This document shows positions 47,138 to 62,022 of a stretch of DNA of 64,000 nucleotides, piece after piece. Position 1 is the first letter of the stretch, and each line of letters opens with the position of its first letter. The notes beneath the pieces are model-generated. The model ran no database searches. It was given only the letters and a program-made list of their open reading frames with translations, and was not told the DNA's origin. The DNA lies in assembly GCF_048544455.1 (NCBI RefSeq), contig NC_133538.1:454163311-454227310 (forward strand), written 5' to 3'. A program made the position numbers and the translations under genes. The DNA comes from Silene latifolia (taxonomy: Eukaryota > Streptophyta > Magnoliopsida > Caryophyllales > Caryophyllaceae).

Positions 47138-48644
47138 TGATAAGGTTATTTTCAGTCGTTTGCCTTAATCAAAATAAATCCTAGCTTAGTACTAACAAAA
47201 TAGCTAGCGGTAAGTCAGGGTCGAATCCACAGGGAGGCGGTGATTATCTAGTTTGTTTATATTTAAATATGTCTTAAAGTAACCAATTGTAGGGGTTTGT
47301 TTTGTTTGTATGCTAATCAACTAATTGCAAGTAAATAAAAGATGAATAACAATAATATAAAAGGTCTAGGGATCGGGTTCACTAGGTCGTCGTCAAAGGG
47401 GAGAATTTAATTCATTGATTGAGCAATGTATATTGTTGAAAGTCATATGATCGGTCGATTCAATATTTCTTTTAGATCTAATTTAACATGCGGTCGCTAT
47501 CATTAAATTATCTCTATTCAATTATCGTGGCCTATACTAGTCTTAACCCGGTCGGTGATAATCCTAGTTTATGCAAGACTAATTAATCAATTCTGATCAG
47601 TAATTAACTAATTAGAAGTAGTACGATAATCAAACAACAATTAAGAGCAATTTAACAATCAATTCATAATAATCCCTTTTCTAACAACCTAGATCCCCTT
47701 TCACCCTAGATAAGAGATTTAGCTACGCATAATAGAAAGAAGAACAACAATAACATTAATAAGAAACATGATTGCAAGCATAAAAGATGAACAATGAAAT
47801 AAATGACTAATAATAAAGGAAAGATTAAGAACAATACCGTAAATAGATAGATCCGGAAGTAAGAACAATAAATAAACTAAACTAAGTATTTTAGAGAGTT
47901 TTCTAAGGTAGCTATACTAAACCTATGTAAAATAAGGCATAAAATAACCTAGGGTACGAGTTTTGGTATTTATAGCAATACATAACCGACTTAAGGAAAG
48001 TTGCGGGAATTATAAAACTGGAAGGTTCCTCGATCGAGCCAAGGGTGACTCGATCGAGGCACCAAAGTTCAAGAACACCCAACTCTCGACATTGCGAAAT
48101 TTAGTTGATTAGGTTGGTTCCTCGATCGAGTCGAGAGTGACTCGATCGAGCATGAAGTTCCTCGATCGAGCCAAGGTTGACTCGATCGAGGCACCAATTT
48201 CCTACTTCGCGCACTGAACTTCAAGCGACCGCCATTTCTTCGTTACTTGTCAGAAACAAGCGATTTTTGCGGCGTTGGAAAGCTAAGAAGATAAGCTTTC
48301 ACCTCCAATTGGAATCACTTTAAAATCTGTTGTAGAACTCTAGATATGGCTCTTCAAAGGAGGCACTTGTAATAAGAAGCTCTTTTCTTCGTGTTTTCTT
48401 CTTAACTTCTCTTCCTAATTCTTATGGATTCTCGTGCCATGCTTCGTGTATCCCTTCATGCTCACTCCGCGATGCCCATTTCATTCCTTTGCTCCTCAAA
48501 TGCATCATTCCTGCATTAAACATTAAAAGGCGGAAGTATCGACATTCTAACATAAAAGGCATGTAAATGATATAAACTAGCACGAAAATCGTATCAAAAG
48601 TAATTAAGGGGAGGCATAAATATGTATATAATTATGACTCATCA
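47138..48644 (-). repeat. 5' LTR of the nested element (1507 bp)
   Basis: Almost identical to 42973-44479. TATA box at 47967-47974 (minus-strand TATAAATA), palindrome cluster at 48028-48192, shared CACCTCCAATTGGAATCACT segment near 48300. Confidence 0.95.
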
Positions 48645-50238
48645 CGTACACCCCCGTCTCATTTACATATCCTCGTCTTCAAGGTAGGGCATTAATAAAA
48701 CAAATTCTGACTTCGCTCTTCGCTTTTGACCTCTCTTCTCTCGTGTGATTCGACCCACCTTAGGACCATTCACATGTTAATATGACCTCTGATTGTTAAC
48801 ATATAACTCATTTAGATGACATTAGCTCAATTTAATAACCTAATTAGACACGTTAGGGTACATCGACATAGCTTTAAAAATCAACTAACAATTCTGTAAC
48901 TTAATCGAATGCATCTCTCTCTTTCACATAACTTCTCGCTAGTATAAGAGTGCGTGATTAGCACCTTCTTATTAACACTCGAGGAGTTAAATTAATTAGC
49001 AAACTTGACCTGATTTGACCCCTTCTAGGCCGTGTAGAATGCACCTTGGCGTGACGCCATCTCAATCGATCAACGTTGTTTCTAACTCGTTTTCTAACTT
49101 GTTTCCTATCCCGTTTCGCGATCATCTATCTAACCTAATGAACCTGACCTAGGACCTAGGGTTGGACGTGGCTTTAGGCCGTGAGGTTTGGCCGTGTCCT
49201 TTGATCTTTCTTGTTTCGTTTGTTTTACATCATTCGTTCTTTATTGTTTGGTCGCTTGTAATTTATCGTTTGTTATCGAGTTGTAATTTTCAAGTTAGCT
49301 TTCTTTTATCGAGTCAAATGATTTCTAAAAACCTTAGTCTTGTTTGGTTAGATGGTTGTGCCCCAATGCAAGTAAGAGCGTAGTAAATCGCATGTTGTTT
49401 AAAGCAACATGGCCCGATTTATGCTAATGCATGCTTTGGTGTGTGACCCAATGTCTAACTCGATGAGATTAAGTGAAAGCACGCATTACGAGGAGTGAAC
49501 CAAGGCCGTGAGTCATGTAAGCCGTGGGCCACCCCTTTGTGCACGTTTTCCTAGGCCGAATGGCCATGTGTCGTGTATGGTGTCGTATATAGCAATTGTA
49601 TTTAGATCGAGTTGTATCTTTAATTTATCGTTGTGTCGGCATGAAATGCCTGGGTTGTAATAGGGTAGATCCCAACGGCTCCCCCATTCCCATCAAGCCT
49701 TGTTTGTTTCGTTTGAATGTTGTTAGATCAATCAACCCACATGCTAAATTACAACTTTGACAAAGTTAGTTTAGTTGCATCTAAAACGACATAGTAATTG
49801 TTGTCACATGTTAGGGTTTTAAAACGATGTTTGTATATCATATATCGTAGTAGCTATGACCTTGTTTGAAATCCGACACTTGACTTAGTAGAGGCCGTTA
49901 TCGACGGGCGGGGTTAGGTGTCCTTATGGGCTTCCTAACACGTACCCTCACCCCTTACTCAAGATCTATGGTTTGTGGATCCGTCTAAATACCATTGGAT
50001 TACGAGAGTCATTCAAATCGAGTGATATAGGGTACAAGTCTTTATCTTTAATCACTCGTAGTCGATTGGCTTTATGCTTTTCGATGAAAGGTGTAAAGTT
50101 GACTTGAACGGTTCCAAGTTCCCAAAAAACATGGTGGCGACTCTAATTTGTCTTAATTCGATTCGAAGGAACCTCGAGTCGATTATGCCTAGTGTGGATC
50201 CCGCGGACGCAGTTCCCGAGGGCCTTGTCCACACTACT

Positions 50239-51390
50239 CTACTAATAAGAATACTTTGTTCAGTTGTGATGTGTAACTGTGACACTATGTATGCATCATT
50301 ATGGCGAGTTCATCAATTTTCCTATGTTCCATTCAATTTTGTGCTTGTGTAGTGAAAAAAGGTGTGTTTCATTCTATTATTCTATACTAATGAATCCTGC
50401 TGAAGCATCAATAATATAGACAGATATACCACGTACATATGCCGTTTTTATGTGCTTCGTAGTATTTTTCTGTGTGTATACTTCTATTGATATCTAGGAT
50501 TTTGTTTATGATCATCCCTTTATTTAAATATTTAGATGTCCACTAAAGATCTACATCAAACTCTAGCCAGAAGATGATAGGTTGGCGAATACAATATGAG
50601 TATGCGAAACTATCCTCCTTTTAGCTTAGAAACTGAGAATATGGTGTTTAAATTTTAATCTCTCTTTTATTAGTAAGTCTCTCTTAAGCTTATAACCGTC
50701 TCAAATAAGTATTTGTTATTGTATTTATGTAATCTAGAGACAAAGGTGGCTTGGTCTTTTATATTTCTTTCGTATTTAACGAAGCGCACACTTAATCGTA
50801 TATAATTATGGCAGGTTAATTTTAAGATTATTAAATCATACCATTTTTTAGAACGTCCATCATCAACAAACATTATGTATGAAACATTGAAACTAATTAG
50901 ATCTATGTGAGGTCAAAACCAATTTGTATACAATATAACACATAGGAGTATATAATATAGAATTTGATAAGACAATAATCAGCAAATCAATCACAAAACT
51001 TACCTTCGTTTATTAAAGACAAGACTAGATAGGATTATATTTGACGGAAGCCGTTTGATTAGGAAAAGGAAGATAATCTCCCTATGGCTTATGGTTTTTG
51101 CTCGAATTTTAATAGTTTAGATAAAAATGTCAGACAATAGTTGATAAATTCGCCAAACGATTGAAATTATTATATGTATATACATTATCATTATATCGTC
51201 TATGCATGAAATTCAATAAACAGTCCAACTTAATTGAAAAATAATTGAATTGTGAATTACATTGATTTCGTATTAATCATTGTGTAACCAAGTATTATAA
51301 TGCTACAGTTAGACAATCTAACAATTAATAACTCAAGTTATCTCTTAATAAATATTATGATAAAGTGATAACTATTGAAAGCCATTGTTA
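50239..51390. other. AT-rich sequence right of the solo LTR, no gene seen
   Basis: No coding frame or element end is recognised apart from the Helitron-like 3' end at about 51400-51425. It is probably the continuation of 40553-41357. Confidence 0.5.
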
Positions 51391-52621
51391 CGATATTACT
51401 CGGGCAACGTCCGGGCATGAAATCTAGTATATATATAATTAGGTTCAACTAAGTCCACCTTAGTAACTTAAATCCATAAATCCTATTTTAAACCATTAGA
51501 TCTTACCTAATGGAGGGTTAAGATTAAACAAAACAAATACACTCACCCACCCACTTTTACATTTATTTAATCTCCCCATACCCCCAATTCCCAATCTCGT
51601 ATGCATTACCAATGTCAATAATTTATTTTTGTATTCCCTCACAAAAAAAACTCTCCTAATTCTTTATCCCTACCAAACATACTCTCATCCTCTTTCAATC
51701 TTTCTCTACACAAAAATGAAAAACAAGACCCACGTAAACACCAATTTCCTATATTTAATCATCCATGACAACCCAATCATTGTGACAGAAGACGACGATG
51801 ACTTCAGTCCATCACACGAAGACCAGTCGACCGTCACTTCAACTCCGCAGGCCACCTGGCAACGCCACCCCACATGGCATCGGGAATGTGGTGGGTCGTA
51901 GTCGTTCCGTGAAACGGGCGTCGAAGTAGGCGGTGGTTTCGATAACAGATGCCGAACGCTTTTATTTTCAGTAACACAACTATTTCTTTTTCTATTTTCT
52001 CTCTTTCTTTCTTGTAAATTATAAATTTTTTCATAAAGATTGAATCTTTGAGTTTAATTAAAGGTTGAAAAGGCTGTAAAATCAATAAAGATTGGGTTTT
52101 TATTGTGGAATACTTGTGTTTTTTTATTTGGTTTTTGAGAAAATTTCGTTTGATTCCCCTTTTCCACTTTGCTTATGCTAACCATTTTGCGTAATTTTTT
52201 GAAAATTAACTTTTAACCAATAAAAACCCGTCTCATACTGTGTAAGACGATTTTATTCTATAATTTGCGTAATATTGTTGATGAGATTGCTAGTACTTGA
52301 GTAGTCTTTAGAATATCCAAATTAATCGACTTTTTTTTTTCAGCATTTGCGGCTGTTTTAGATGAATTGGGTTTGTGGGTTTGACTGGAGATTAGTTTGG
52401 AAATCAAGGGTTGGTGCTGAAGCATTATTTAAGGTAATAATTGATTTCATGTATGGTGTTAATAATTGTAGTTAGTTAACGTATGGTATGATTATATCAT
52501 ATCATTGATAATCTTTTTTTTGTTACCAGGTGTGAACATGGTGCATGGTGCTGGTGTTCAACGATCGTCGTGGCTATGAAGAACGCTAATTGTTGCATTA
52601 GGATTTAGGAAGTAGTATTGT

Positions 52622-52745
52622 GTAACTTTAAATAAATATTGTGTAACTTTGAATCGTTAGCTGTGAAACTTTAGATAAATATTGTGTAACTTTAAATTAG
52701 TATTGTGTAACTTTAAATTACTATTTGTGTAACTTTAAAGAAATA
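52622..52745 (+). repeat. Short GTGTAACTTTA repeat cluster
   Basis: About six copies of (A/T)TGTGTAACTTTAAA-like units, 20-27 bases apart. Same motif as the large array at 55228-56140. Confidence 0.75.
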
Positions 52746-52782
52746 CTAGTTTTAAACCCGGGTTGTTGTTTCAGAGTTGTTA

Positions 52783-52940
52783 TTATTAAGGATTTTTATG
52801 AGACGGTGTTTCAATAGTGTTTATATAAGACATCTCACATGATAGGGTACTTACCAATTTAATTTTTTTTGTTAGTTTCTAATGTAGTTAATGACATGTC
52901 TAGCAGAGATGTCGCATGGGACGGTCTCAAAAACCTTATC
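52783..52940. mobile_element. Small MITE-like element with GAGACGGT ends
   Basis: TTTTTATGAGACGGTGTTT at the left pairs with an inverted GGGACGGTCTCAAAAACC at the right, about 155 bases in all. No coding capacity. Confidence 0.4.
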
Positions 52941-55227
52941 AACATGTGAATGTTGTATTCTTGTATTAGGACATGTTTAGATTGAGTGTTACCATCTCCA
53001 CAATTAATAGTTATACCATCTTATATACTCGTATAATATACTTGTTATATAAATAGTTTTAAAAATATGTTATATGTCGTGAAATTTCGTTAAATATATT
53101 TGGTAGAAAATTATAAAGTAGATACATACTCTTATTAGATGTTGTGAAATTTCGTTAACTAAATTTATTTTTTAGCATGGGGCTGGCCCATTCATATTTC
53201 ATAATATAGGTTAACCCAATTTATGAATGTATATTATGGTTTTGTTTGGCAAAACACTTCAGGTAGCTATTTGACCATAATTTCATCTACCTGATTTTTT
53301 GCAAGTGTTTGGTAAGTACGTAATTTGACCAAATAAGCTAACAGAAATGAAATGCTATCTCAGGTAGCATTTGAGAAATGAAGTACTTCAAATGAGTTAT
53401 CTTCCATTTTTTTACCTCTTTAATCTATAATATTAAAGAATTATCATATTCTTTTACGTTATTTTACCAAAATCAGTTACCTTTTCAGCTATTTTGGCAA
53501 ACACTTTTTTATATAATCAGCTATCTTATTCACTGCTAATTTTCATCTACCTTAGCAGTTAACTTTTTAAGTTTCAGTTAGCTTTTCAGATTTCAGCTAC
53601 ACCTAACTACTCGCTTATACAGTTATACATGTCAAGACTTCACCCGTCCTCGTAAACCGACCTGGTTTTTTAGGGTTAAAGATCTGTTAATCTTGACTCG
53701 CAGTTTGATTGACTCTATTTCAGGGTCGAAACTCAACCCAACCCGGGTTCGGTCATTGGGCCAAAGAAATTCAAGATTTTTTGTAATCTTAATATTAATA
53801 CTCTTTTTTATTTTTCTATGTTTTTCCCAATTGTTTTTTCACAATCTCCAATATGGAGCTTTGACTATATTTTCCGACATGTAATGTTACTTTTTTTTCG
53901 TCAAAATAATATTTCATGAAAGATAATTTGATAATAAATGTAAATATTTTAATTGGATTTATTAATAATTTTTATTTTCCAATATATTTACGATAAAATT
54001 TATTTCATCTTTATAATAAGTGCCTTAATAAAAGTACAATAAGTAATGAATATAATTATATTGTTAATATTAAATGTGATGGCTTAAAATATGGACTCGT
54101 ATTCTAACCTTGATACGACCTGTGACCGACTCGCTTAAAAGGCTAATCTCAACGACCCTCATTTATACGATTAAGTAATGACTTAATAACTAAGTCCACA
54201 ACATCCTTCGCTTATAAACCCGGCCTCATATAAATTGGGCTCCTCCCAAGTCCCAATAGAACCCTACTTAGTACTTGTAAATTCGAATCAGGTCTCCTTT
54301 TGATTGTTTCACTTGAAATACCGCACCAAAACTCCCTCTCACCTACCTCTCAAGTCTCAATCTATATCATTCTATCTCACTAAATATCATGTCAAATACA
54401 CACAATAATCCTGGTTCATTCTACTCTCAATCATCTCATAAATCTAGCTTTTTTTCAATCTCAATCTCATTTTCCTAAAAACTCCCACAAACGATATCCA
54501 TCCTATCGAATGTTCTTACAAATTTAGGGATGACTTTAATTTCAATGAAGGCTCTCATTCATGTAGAAATTTTAAAGCGTATTTCTTCTAAGAAATTCTG
54601 TTTTTTTTTTGCTCTTTTAACATTGTACTTTTGTCAACTTTTATCTCAAAATATTGCACGGATACCTGCAATTTTACTCTCTTCAAAAATTGCACAACTT
54701 CTTAGTTCATTGCTATTCACTCTTTTTTATTTATTTTCTAGCAGGAGTAGTATTTTTCAATGATTTTTTCGTTTTAACTTTTTTTTGCTGATAATTTTTT
54801 ATATTGAATAAATAATTGCCTATTTAATGCAAAATTACTTGTTTCCCTGGTAATTCATTTTCCGTAAGCAAAATATCACTCCGTATTTATTTCTGAATAT
54901 TTTATTTTATTATGTTAAATCGTTTTTGTGTTTTTTTCGTATTAGTTGAATATAATGCTCCGTATTAAATTGGTGGATTGGAATAAGATTATTTTATTTC
55001 TGAATGTACATTCGAAGAAGTATTCCATAAGATTATTTTATATAATTTGTTGCGACACGGAATTTAGCGCATGTCCGAAAAGACGGATATCTGAATAATT
55101 AAATACGTTGCACACTCTTGGGTCCCACCATAACCTGGTTTTTCAAAAAAAAAAAAGAAAAAAAAAGAAAATGCATTTATGACGTGGCGCACTGTACAAT
55201 GAGTATTGTCTTCTGAATTTATATAGA
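52941..55227. other. AT-rich interior, no gene seen
   Basis: It contains a possible hAT-MITE-like stretch at about 53240-53600 with repeated TTTGGCAAAA(C) and CAGGTAGC/CAGCTA phrases. No coding region recognised elsewhere. Confidence 0.4.
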
Positions 55228-56140
55228 TAAGATTGTGTAACTTTAATACAAAAAATAGTGTAACTTTAATCTTATATGGTGTAACTTTCATCAAAATTGG
55301 GTAACTTTAATCAAAAATAGTGTAACTTTAATCATATATGGTGTAACTTTAATTAAAATTAGTGTAACATTAAACAGAAATAGTGTAACTTTGAGTAGAT
55401 ATGATGTAACTTTAATCAGAATTAGTGTAACTTTAATTAAAATTAGTGTAACTTTAAACAAATAGTGTAACTTTAAGTAGATATGGTGTAACTTTAATCA
55501 GAATTAGTATAACTTTAATCAGAAATAGTGTAACTTTAATCATACATGGTATAACTTTAATCAGAAATAGTGTAACTTTAAGTAAATATTGTGTAACATC
55601 AATCAGAAATAGTGTAACTTTAATAAAAAATATTATAATTTTAAGTAGATATGGTGTCACTTTAATCAGATATTGTTTAACTTGAATTAGATATGATGTA
55701 ACTTTAATCTTATATGGTGTAAATTCAAGAAAAGATGGTATAATTTCAAGTAGATATGTTGTAATTTTAATCAATATAATGTAATTTTAAGTAAATATGA
55801 GTTAACTTTAATTTATATAGTGTAACTTCAAATAAATATAGTGTAACTTCAATTGATAATATGTAAAATCAAGTATATGAGTAAATTAATTATTTAATTT
55901 CAAGTAGTTGTGACGTAAGTGGGTGTAACTTTAAGCGGATATTTTGTAACTTTAATTAAATATGGTGCAGTTTCAATTGATAATGTGTAAATTTAAGTAT
56001 ATAAGCAAATTAATTAACTTCAAGTAGATAAAATGTAAATGCAAATTGCTTAATTAACTTCAAGTACATATAGTGTAAATTGGGTGTAACTTCAAGCGGT
56101 TATTTCGTAACTTCAAGCGAATATGGTGTAACTTCCAATT
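55228..56140 (+). repeat. Minisatellite array, ~21-bp units with GTGTAACTTTA core
   Basis: Roughly 35-45 units of GTGTAACTTTAATCAGAAATA type, period about 21 bases at the left and looser at the right. The core is much better kept than the spacer half. Frames across it are by-products. Confidence 0.85.
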
Positions 56141-56554
56141 TATGGTGCAGTACTGAAATTTTCGAAAAAGCAATGGTATACGAAAATATTACCATTGCAA
56201 AGGGCTTGAAAAAATAATAAACTTAGGCTTTTGTTTCGCCTTAATCGGAGTCCGAATGAAGATTTATGAAGCTTTTTAAGAAACCGTTTTTATTTTACGC
56301 GGGAATAAAAATTCAGATTTTAAAACCATTATTTTTATATTTGAATTGAAAATGGTATAATACAGTGAGTTAATGTGAGAAAATAAAACTAATGGATGAA
56401 TTGGGAATTGAATGTATGGAAAAAAAGGAATTAATTTAGCATTAATTACTAGTGGGTGAGTGTGATTTTGCTTTAAATCTAGACAATTAATCTTATAAGA
56501 TCTAGTGGCTTAGAATAGGACTTAAGGACTTAGTTTTTTAGGTGGACTCATTTG

Positions 56555-57765
<1,211 letters not shown>

Positions 57766-60700
57766 TGTAGATACCCGTATCCGTCGATATTGGAATTTAT
57801 AGAGAACCCGACAAACACCCGATGATGATAGGACACATGTATTCTTTAGTTGTCATTGTCATTATTTGGAGCTCGTTTTACGATGTAGAATGGGCGTCGT
57901 CGATGAAGTAGTTTATTAATTTAAATGATATTTAAATTAATGTTTTTTAAGTGCATTCATTTTATTAATTTAAATGATATTTAAATTAATGTTTTTTAAG
58001 TGAGTTCATTTTATTAATTTAAATGATATTTAAATTAAAGTCTTTTTTAAGGTGATTTCAATTTAATTTATTTTATTTTGAATTTATTTTCCCAAGTTTA
58101 TTTTATTGAAAATAAAATAAATATTTGATTTGAAAAATCATTTATTTTAATGTGTTAATTGATTTGAAAAAATCGATTTTAAAAGCGAAGAATACTCGTT
58201 TTAAAAGCATGTTTTTGAGCTCGATTTTAGCTCGGTTTTTGAGCCCGTTTCCTTTACGAATTGGCACGAATATCGAGTACACTAACCAACCTAAGCCTCT
58301 ACCCATCTACCCTTGTTCGAACCCCCTATCCACGGCCCAAATTCCATCCCCAAACACGTCCCAAACAGCCCGCAACAAACGAGCAGCCCCCCTGTTTTGG
58401 CAGCTCAATCCCGAGCCCAAACCCGCTCCAAATACCACCAAAACCCGTGCCCATTAACCCTAACCCATACCCTAGTATCCTACCCATATTACCCTAACTT
58501 AATCACCAAGAAAACCCCTCTCAAACCCTCACAAAAGCTGCTGGACAGCAGCCATGCGTGAGCTAGCCCGATTCCCTCTCCCTCTCTTTTACCCTACTTT
58601 AACTCCTTATAAATACCACCCCTTCACCATACATTCATTCCTCTAAGTTCTCCATACATCCTACCTTCACTCACAAGCTTTAAACCTCAGAAACAAACCC
58701 TAATTGCCTCTCAAAAACCCTCCACAAAACCGACATCCAAACTGAAACAGTTTGTGTGTCCTCTTCGAAAAACAATTCGTTCCTCCTTCAAACCTCCATA
58801 AAAATTCGAGTTTCTTGTTCCTAATTAACCATATAACATCCATCTACACATTAGACAAAGATTTACGAGTCAAATTGCCCTTGAGAGTACACGAAATCCC
58901 TCGAAAAACAGAGTGTTATACACTCTGTTTTCGCGGTTTGTTCCTGTCTGTCCAGTTCTGTTTGTACTCGTTTTTCGTGCCCAATAACTCAAAACGAGCA
59001 GGGGTTGCTTTAAGATCTCTGTTCTCCTCTCTTTCTAGTTTTCAAAACATCTTTTAAATCGAATTTTCATCATGAAACGAGGGAGAAATCGCTGTTTGAA
59101 AGTTGCTGTCCAGATTCGATAAAAACGCGTGTTTGCTTTGTTTCTTCGTCGACGACGGCCTCTCGAGATAAAATCTACCATCGATTACGACCCAAGACGG
59201 TGTCAACGATACATGTAGGTTGAGGGTGCATCAAATCCTCTTCTTTCTCCTTTTTTTATTTCGTTTTTATGTTTGTTTTTCTTATAGTTTGTTTTGTTTG
59301 TTTATCGCTTTTTATTTATCGTTTAAATTAACTATGAAACTAGTTTAGTCCGAGTATGAGTTAAAGTACCACCATGAACACCCGCGTTGACTTGAGATGG
59401 GAAAAGAAACCGCTACATTAGTCGGTCGTACACCCCCGTCTCATTTACATATCCTCGTGTTCAAGGTAGGGCATAAATAAAACGAATTTCTAACTTCGCT
59501 CCTCGTTTTTGACCCTTCGTTTGTCTCGGCCAATTCGACCCACCTTAGGACCCGTTGCATGTTAGTATGACTTCTGATTGTTAACATATAACTTATTTAG
59601 ATGACATTAGATCAATTTAATAACCTAATTAGACACGATAGGTGGCTTCGACATAAGCTTTAAAATCAACTAACAATTCTGTAATTCAATCGAATGCATC
59701 TCTCTTTCACATAATTTCTCGCTAGTATGAGAGTGCGTGATTAGCACCTTCTTATTGACACTCGATGAGTTAAATTAATTAGCGAACTTGACCTAATTTG
59801 ACCCCTTTTGAGCCGTGTAGAATACACAATTGCAAGACCTCTTTTCAATCGATCAACGTCGTTTATAACTTGTTTTCTAATTCGTTCCTAACCCGTTTCG
59901 CAATCATCGGTCTAACCTAATGAATCTAACCTAAGAATTAGGGTATGCTAGATCGCGTGGGCCGTGTTTGGCCGTGTCCTTGTAGTCCCTTTTCTCGTTT
60001 TTTTCTCATCTTTATCTCGTTATTTCGTATCTTGTAATTACTTTGTTTATCGAGTCGTGTTTGTTAGTTTGGTTGTAATTTTCAAGTTAGTTTTCTTTTA
60101 TCGAGTCAAAACCTCTTTCAAAAAACCTTAGTCTTGTTTGGTTAGATGGTTGTGCCCCAATGCAAGTAAGAGCGTAGTAAATCGCATGTTGTTTAAAGCA
60201 ACATGGCCCGATTTATGCTAATGCATGCTTTGGTGCGTAGCCCTATGTCTAATTCGATAAGATTAAGTGAAAGCACACATCACGAGGAGTGACCCAAGGC
60301 CGTGAGTCATGTAAGCCGTGGGCCACCCCTTTTGTGCACGGTTTCCTAGGTCGAATGGCCGTGTATTACGTCGTGTGTATAGCGTTGTATCTAGATCGAG
60401 TTGTATCTTTAATTTATCGTTGCGTCGGCATGAAATGCCTGGTTTGTAATAGGTAGATCCCAACGGCTCCCCCATTCCCCCTTAAGCCTTGCTTGCTTTG
60501 TTTTGTATGTTGTTAGATCAATCAACCCACATGCTAAATTACAACTTTGACAAAGTTAGTTTAGTTGCATCTAAAATGACATAGAAATTGTTGTCACATG
60601 ATAGGGTTAAAACAACGTTTGCATATCATACATCGTAGTAGCTATGACCTTGTTTGAAATCCGACACTTGACTTAGTAGAGGCCGTTATCGACGGGCGGG

Positions 60701-61021
60701 GTTAGGTGTCCTTATGGGCTTCCTAACACGTACCCTCACCCCTTACTCAAGATCTATGGTTTGTGGATCCGTCTAAATACCATTGGATTACGAGAGTCAT
60801 TCAAATCGAGTGATATAGGGTACAAGTCTTTATCTTTAATCACTCGTAGTCGATTGGCTTTATGCTTTTCGATGAAAGGTGTAAAGTTGACTTGAACGGT
60901 TCCAAGTTCCCAAAAACTTGGTGGCGACTCTAATATGTCTTAATTCGATTCGAAAGAACCTCGAGTCGATTATGCCTAGTGTGGATCCCGCGGACGCAGC
61001 TTCCCGAGGGCCTTGTCCACG
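57766..61021 (+). repeat. Tat/Ogre-type 5' LTR, copy C (3256 bp)
   Basis: It begins TGTAGATACCCG and ends TTGTCCACG, where copies A and B end CACA, so the terminal CA has mutated to CG. A primer site and a gag-containing internal region follow, so this is the 5' LTR of an element running off the window. The left flank is AATGG. A direct triplication of ATTTAAATGATATTTAAATT-like sequence at 57918-58040 is peculiar to this copy. Confidence 0.9.
58608..58615 (+). promoter_or_regulatory. Putative LTR TATA box (copy C)
   Basis: TATAAATA in the conserved context ACTCCTTATAAATACCACC. Confidence 0.6.
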
Positions 61022-61022
61022 A

Positions 61023-61040
61023 TTTGGCGACTCTGGGGAA
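61023..61040 (+). other. Primer-binding site of the Tat-like element
   Basis: TTTGGCGACTCTGGGGAA directly after the LTR. TTTGGCGACTC... sites are usual in Tat/Ogre/Retand elements. The tRNA is not assigned with certainty; tRNA-Arg has been proposed for that lineage, from memory. Confidence 0.65.
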
Positions 61041-62022
61041 AAAGAGGACTAGTTACACTTTGTTTCTAGGGTCTTTTCCTCCGAGGTGAAACTTGAAAAG
61101 AAAGTGTTGGAAAGTAAAACATTACTCATAGTGCTACGATTCATGCATAAACCCTTAAGGACTTTCCCGGGCCGTCCCAGCGTTTCTTTGTGATGCGTGG
61201 GGGGCGACGTCCCACTATGCTAGGAAGCTGCACATTGCTCGCTTCCACTTCACCTCGCGTGGTTCTTGATGGTGGGGACGATCTTCTAGGTACTCTACCT
61301 TAAGACACCTTGCTCTATAAGACCGCAAAAGGATGGAGGGCATAGACCTTCTTGTAGAAGACTTGCCGAGACTTAGAGATGTCTAGGACCATACATCCTT
61401 ATAACATGAGAATGACAATGTGCAAATTGTTTTCCCGAGTCCTTTCGAAATTTTCCATGTCCTTTTCGAAACCGAACTTTTGAACAACTTACTTTCAAAA
61501 TAGCATGGTTTTAAAAAAACGCGGAATGCTGCCCAAATAGGACTAGAATTTTCGGCCCAAAATGAGCTTTTATAGCCGGCATGCTGCCCATTTCAAATCT
61601 CATTTTCGAATCAATCTTTCGTTTTTCAAAATCAATCCAAAATGCCTCTCGAACCTCAACCAAGCATGAAATGCGTCAAGTCGTGTCCAGGTCATGGCCG
61701 TGTTAGGCCGGGTGTGTTTCGTTCTAAGAGTCTAGAACACGACCTTGTTGGGTCACCCAAGCTCACCTCTTGGGCTTTGAGTCATGTTGGTCGACCTTTT
61801 GGTCTAGGATAGTCAACAAAAATGCCCAAGCTAGGCCATTTAGGGCGTTTCACCCGAACCTATGGGCTATGTTAGTCCAATCACGGGTTTGGCCACACCG
61901 AGTCCGGTTTATAACCGATTTATGACAGTTTGAGTCATGTCGTTTTGCCGAGTCTAAAATGAACCAGGGTCTAGATCCAACCGTGAGTCGAACCTCTGGT
62001 TAGTCAATCTCAAGTCGAGTCT
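61041..62022 (+). other. Untranslated leader of the Tat-like element
   Basis: About 1 kb between primer site and gag with no convincing code. It is rich in GAGTC, GGCCGTG and CCGAACC phrases. Long leaders are usual in this lineage. Confidence 0.6.

Larger units (their letters stand above)
42973..48644 (-). mobile_element. Young non-autonomous Athila-related LTR element nested in the solo LTR
   Basis: CGTAC is duplicated at 42968-42972 and 48645-48649. Both LTRs are 1507 bp (42973-44479 and 47138-48644). I find three differences by eye (near 43851, 44255 and 44425 in the first copy), so the insertion is recent. The tRNA-Asp primer site is at 47115-47133 and the polypurine tract at 44480. The only ORF is 46324-47016. 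No gag core, protease, RT or integrase is present. It shares its gag leader and 3' modules with the element at 27335-35749. Confidence 0.92.
41363..50233 (+). mobile_element. Tat/Ogre-type solo LTR, copy B, split by a nested element
   Basis: It begins TGTAGATACCCG and ends TTGTCCACA, with CTACT on both sides (41358-41362 and 50234-50238). With the nested element at 42973-48649 removed, the LTR is 3194 bp. A complete 5-base duplication around one LTR with no internal domain is the mark of a solo LTR made by LTR-LTR recombination. Copies A and C align with it throughout. Confidence 0.92.
40553..51425 (+). mobile_element. Candidate Helitron, interrupted by a Tat solo LTR
   Basis: The right end has a GC-rich imperfect hairpin (CTCGGGC aac GTCCGGG, about 51400-51416) followed about ten bases later by CTAG and then T, as expected for a Helitron 3' end. 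The left end is a guess: TACTATATACTTAAAAGAGG after the TA run resembles a Helitron 5' end. Without the nested LTR the candidate is about 2 kb. It is AT-rich with no Rep/helicase, hence non-autonomous. The 3' end is better supported than the 5'. Confidence 0.35.

Noticed and set aside
51629..51901. Open frame with an acidic DDDDFSPSHEDQ segment
   Set aside because: It has no homology I recognise and lies in a low-complexity transposon interior; coding status cannot be supported.
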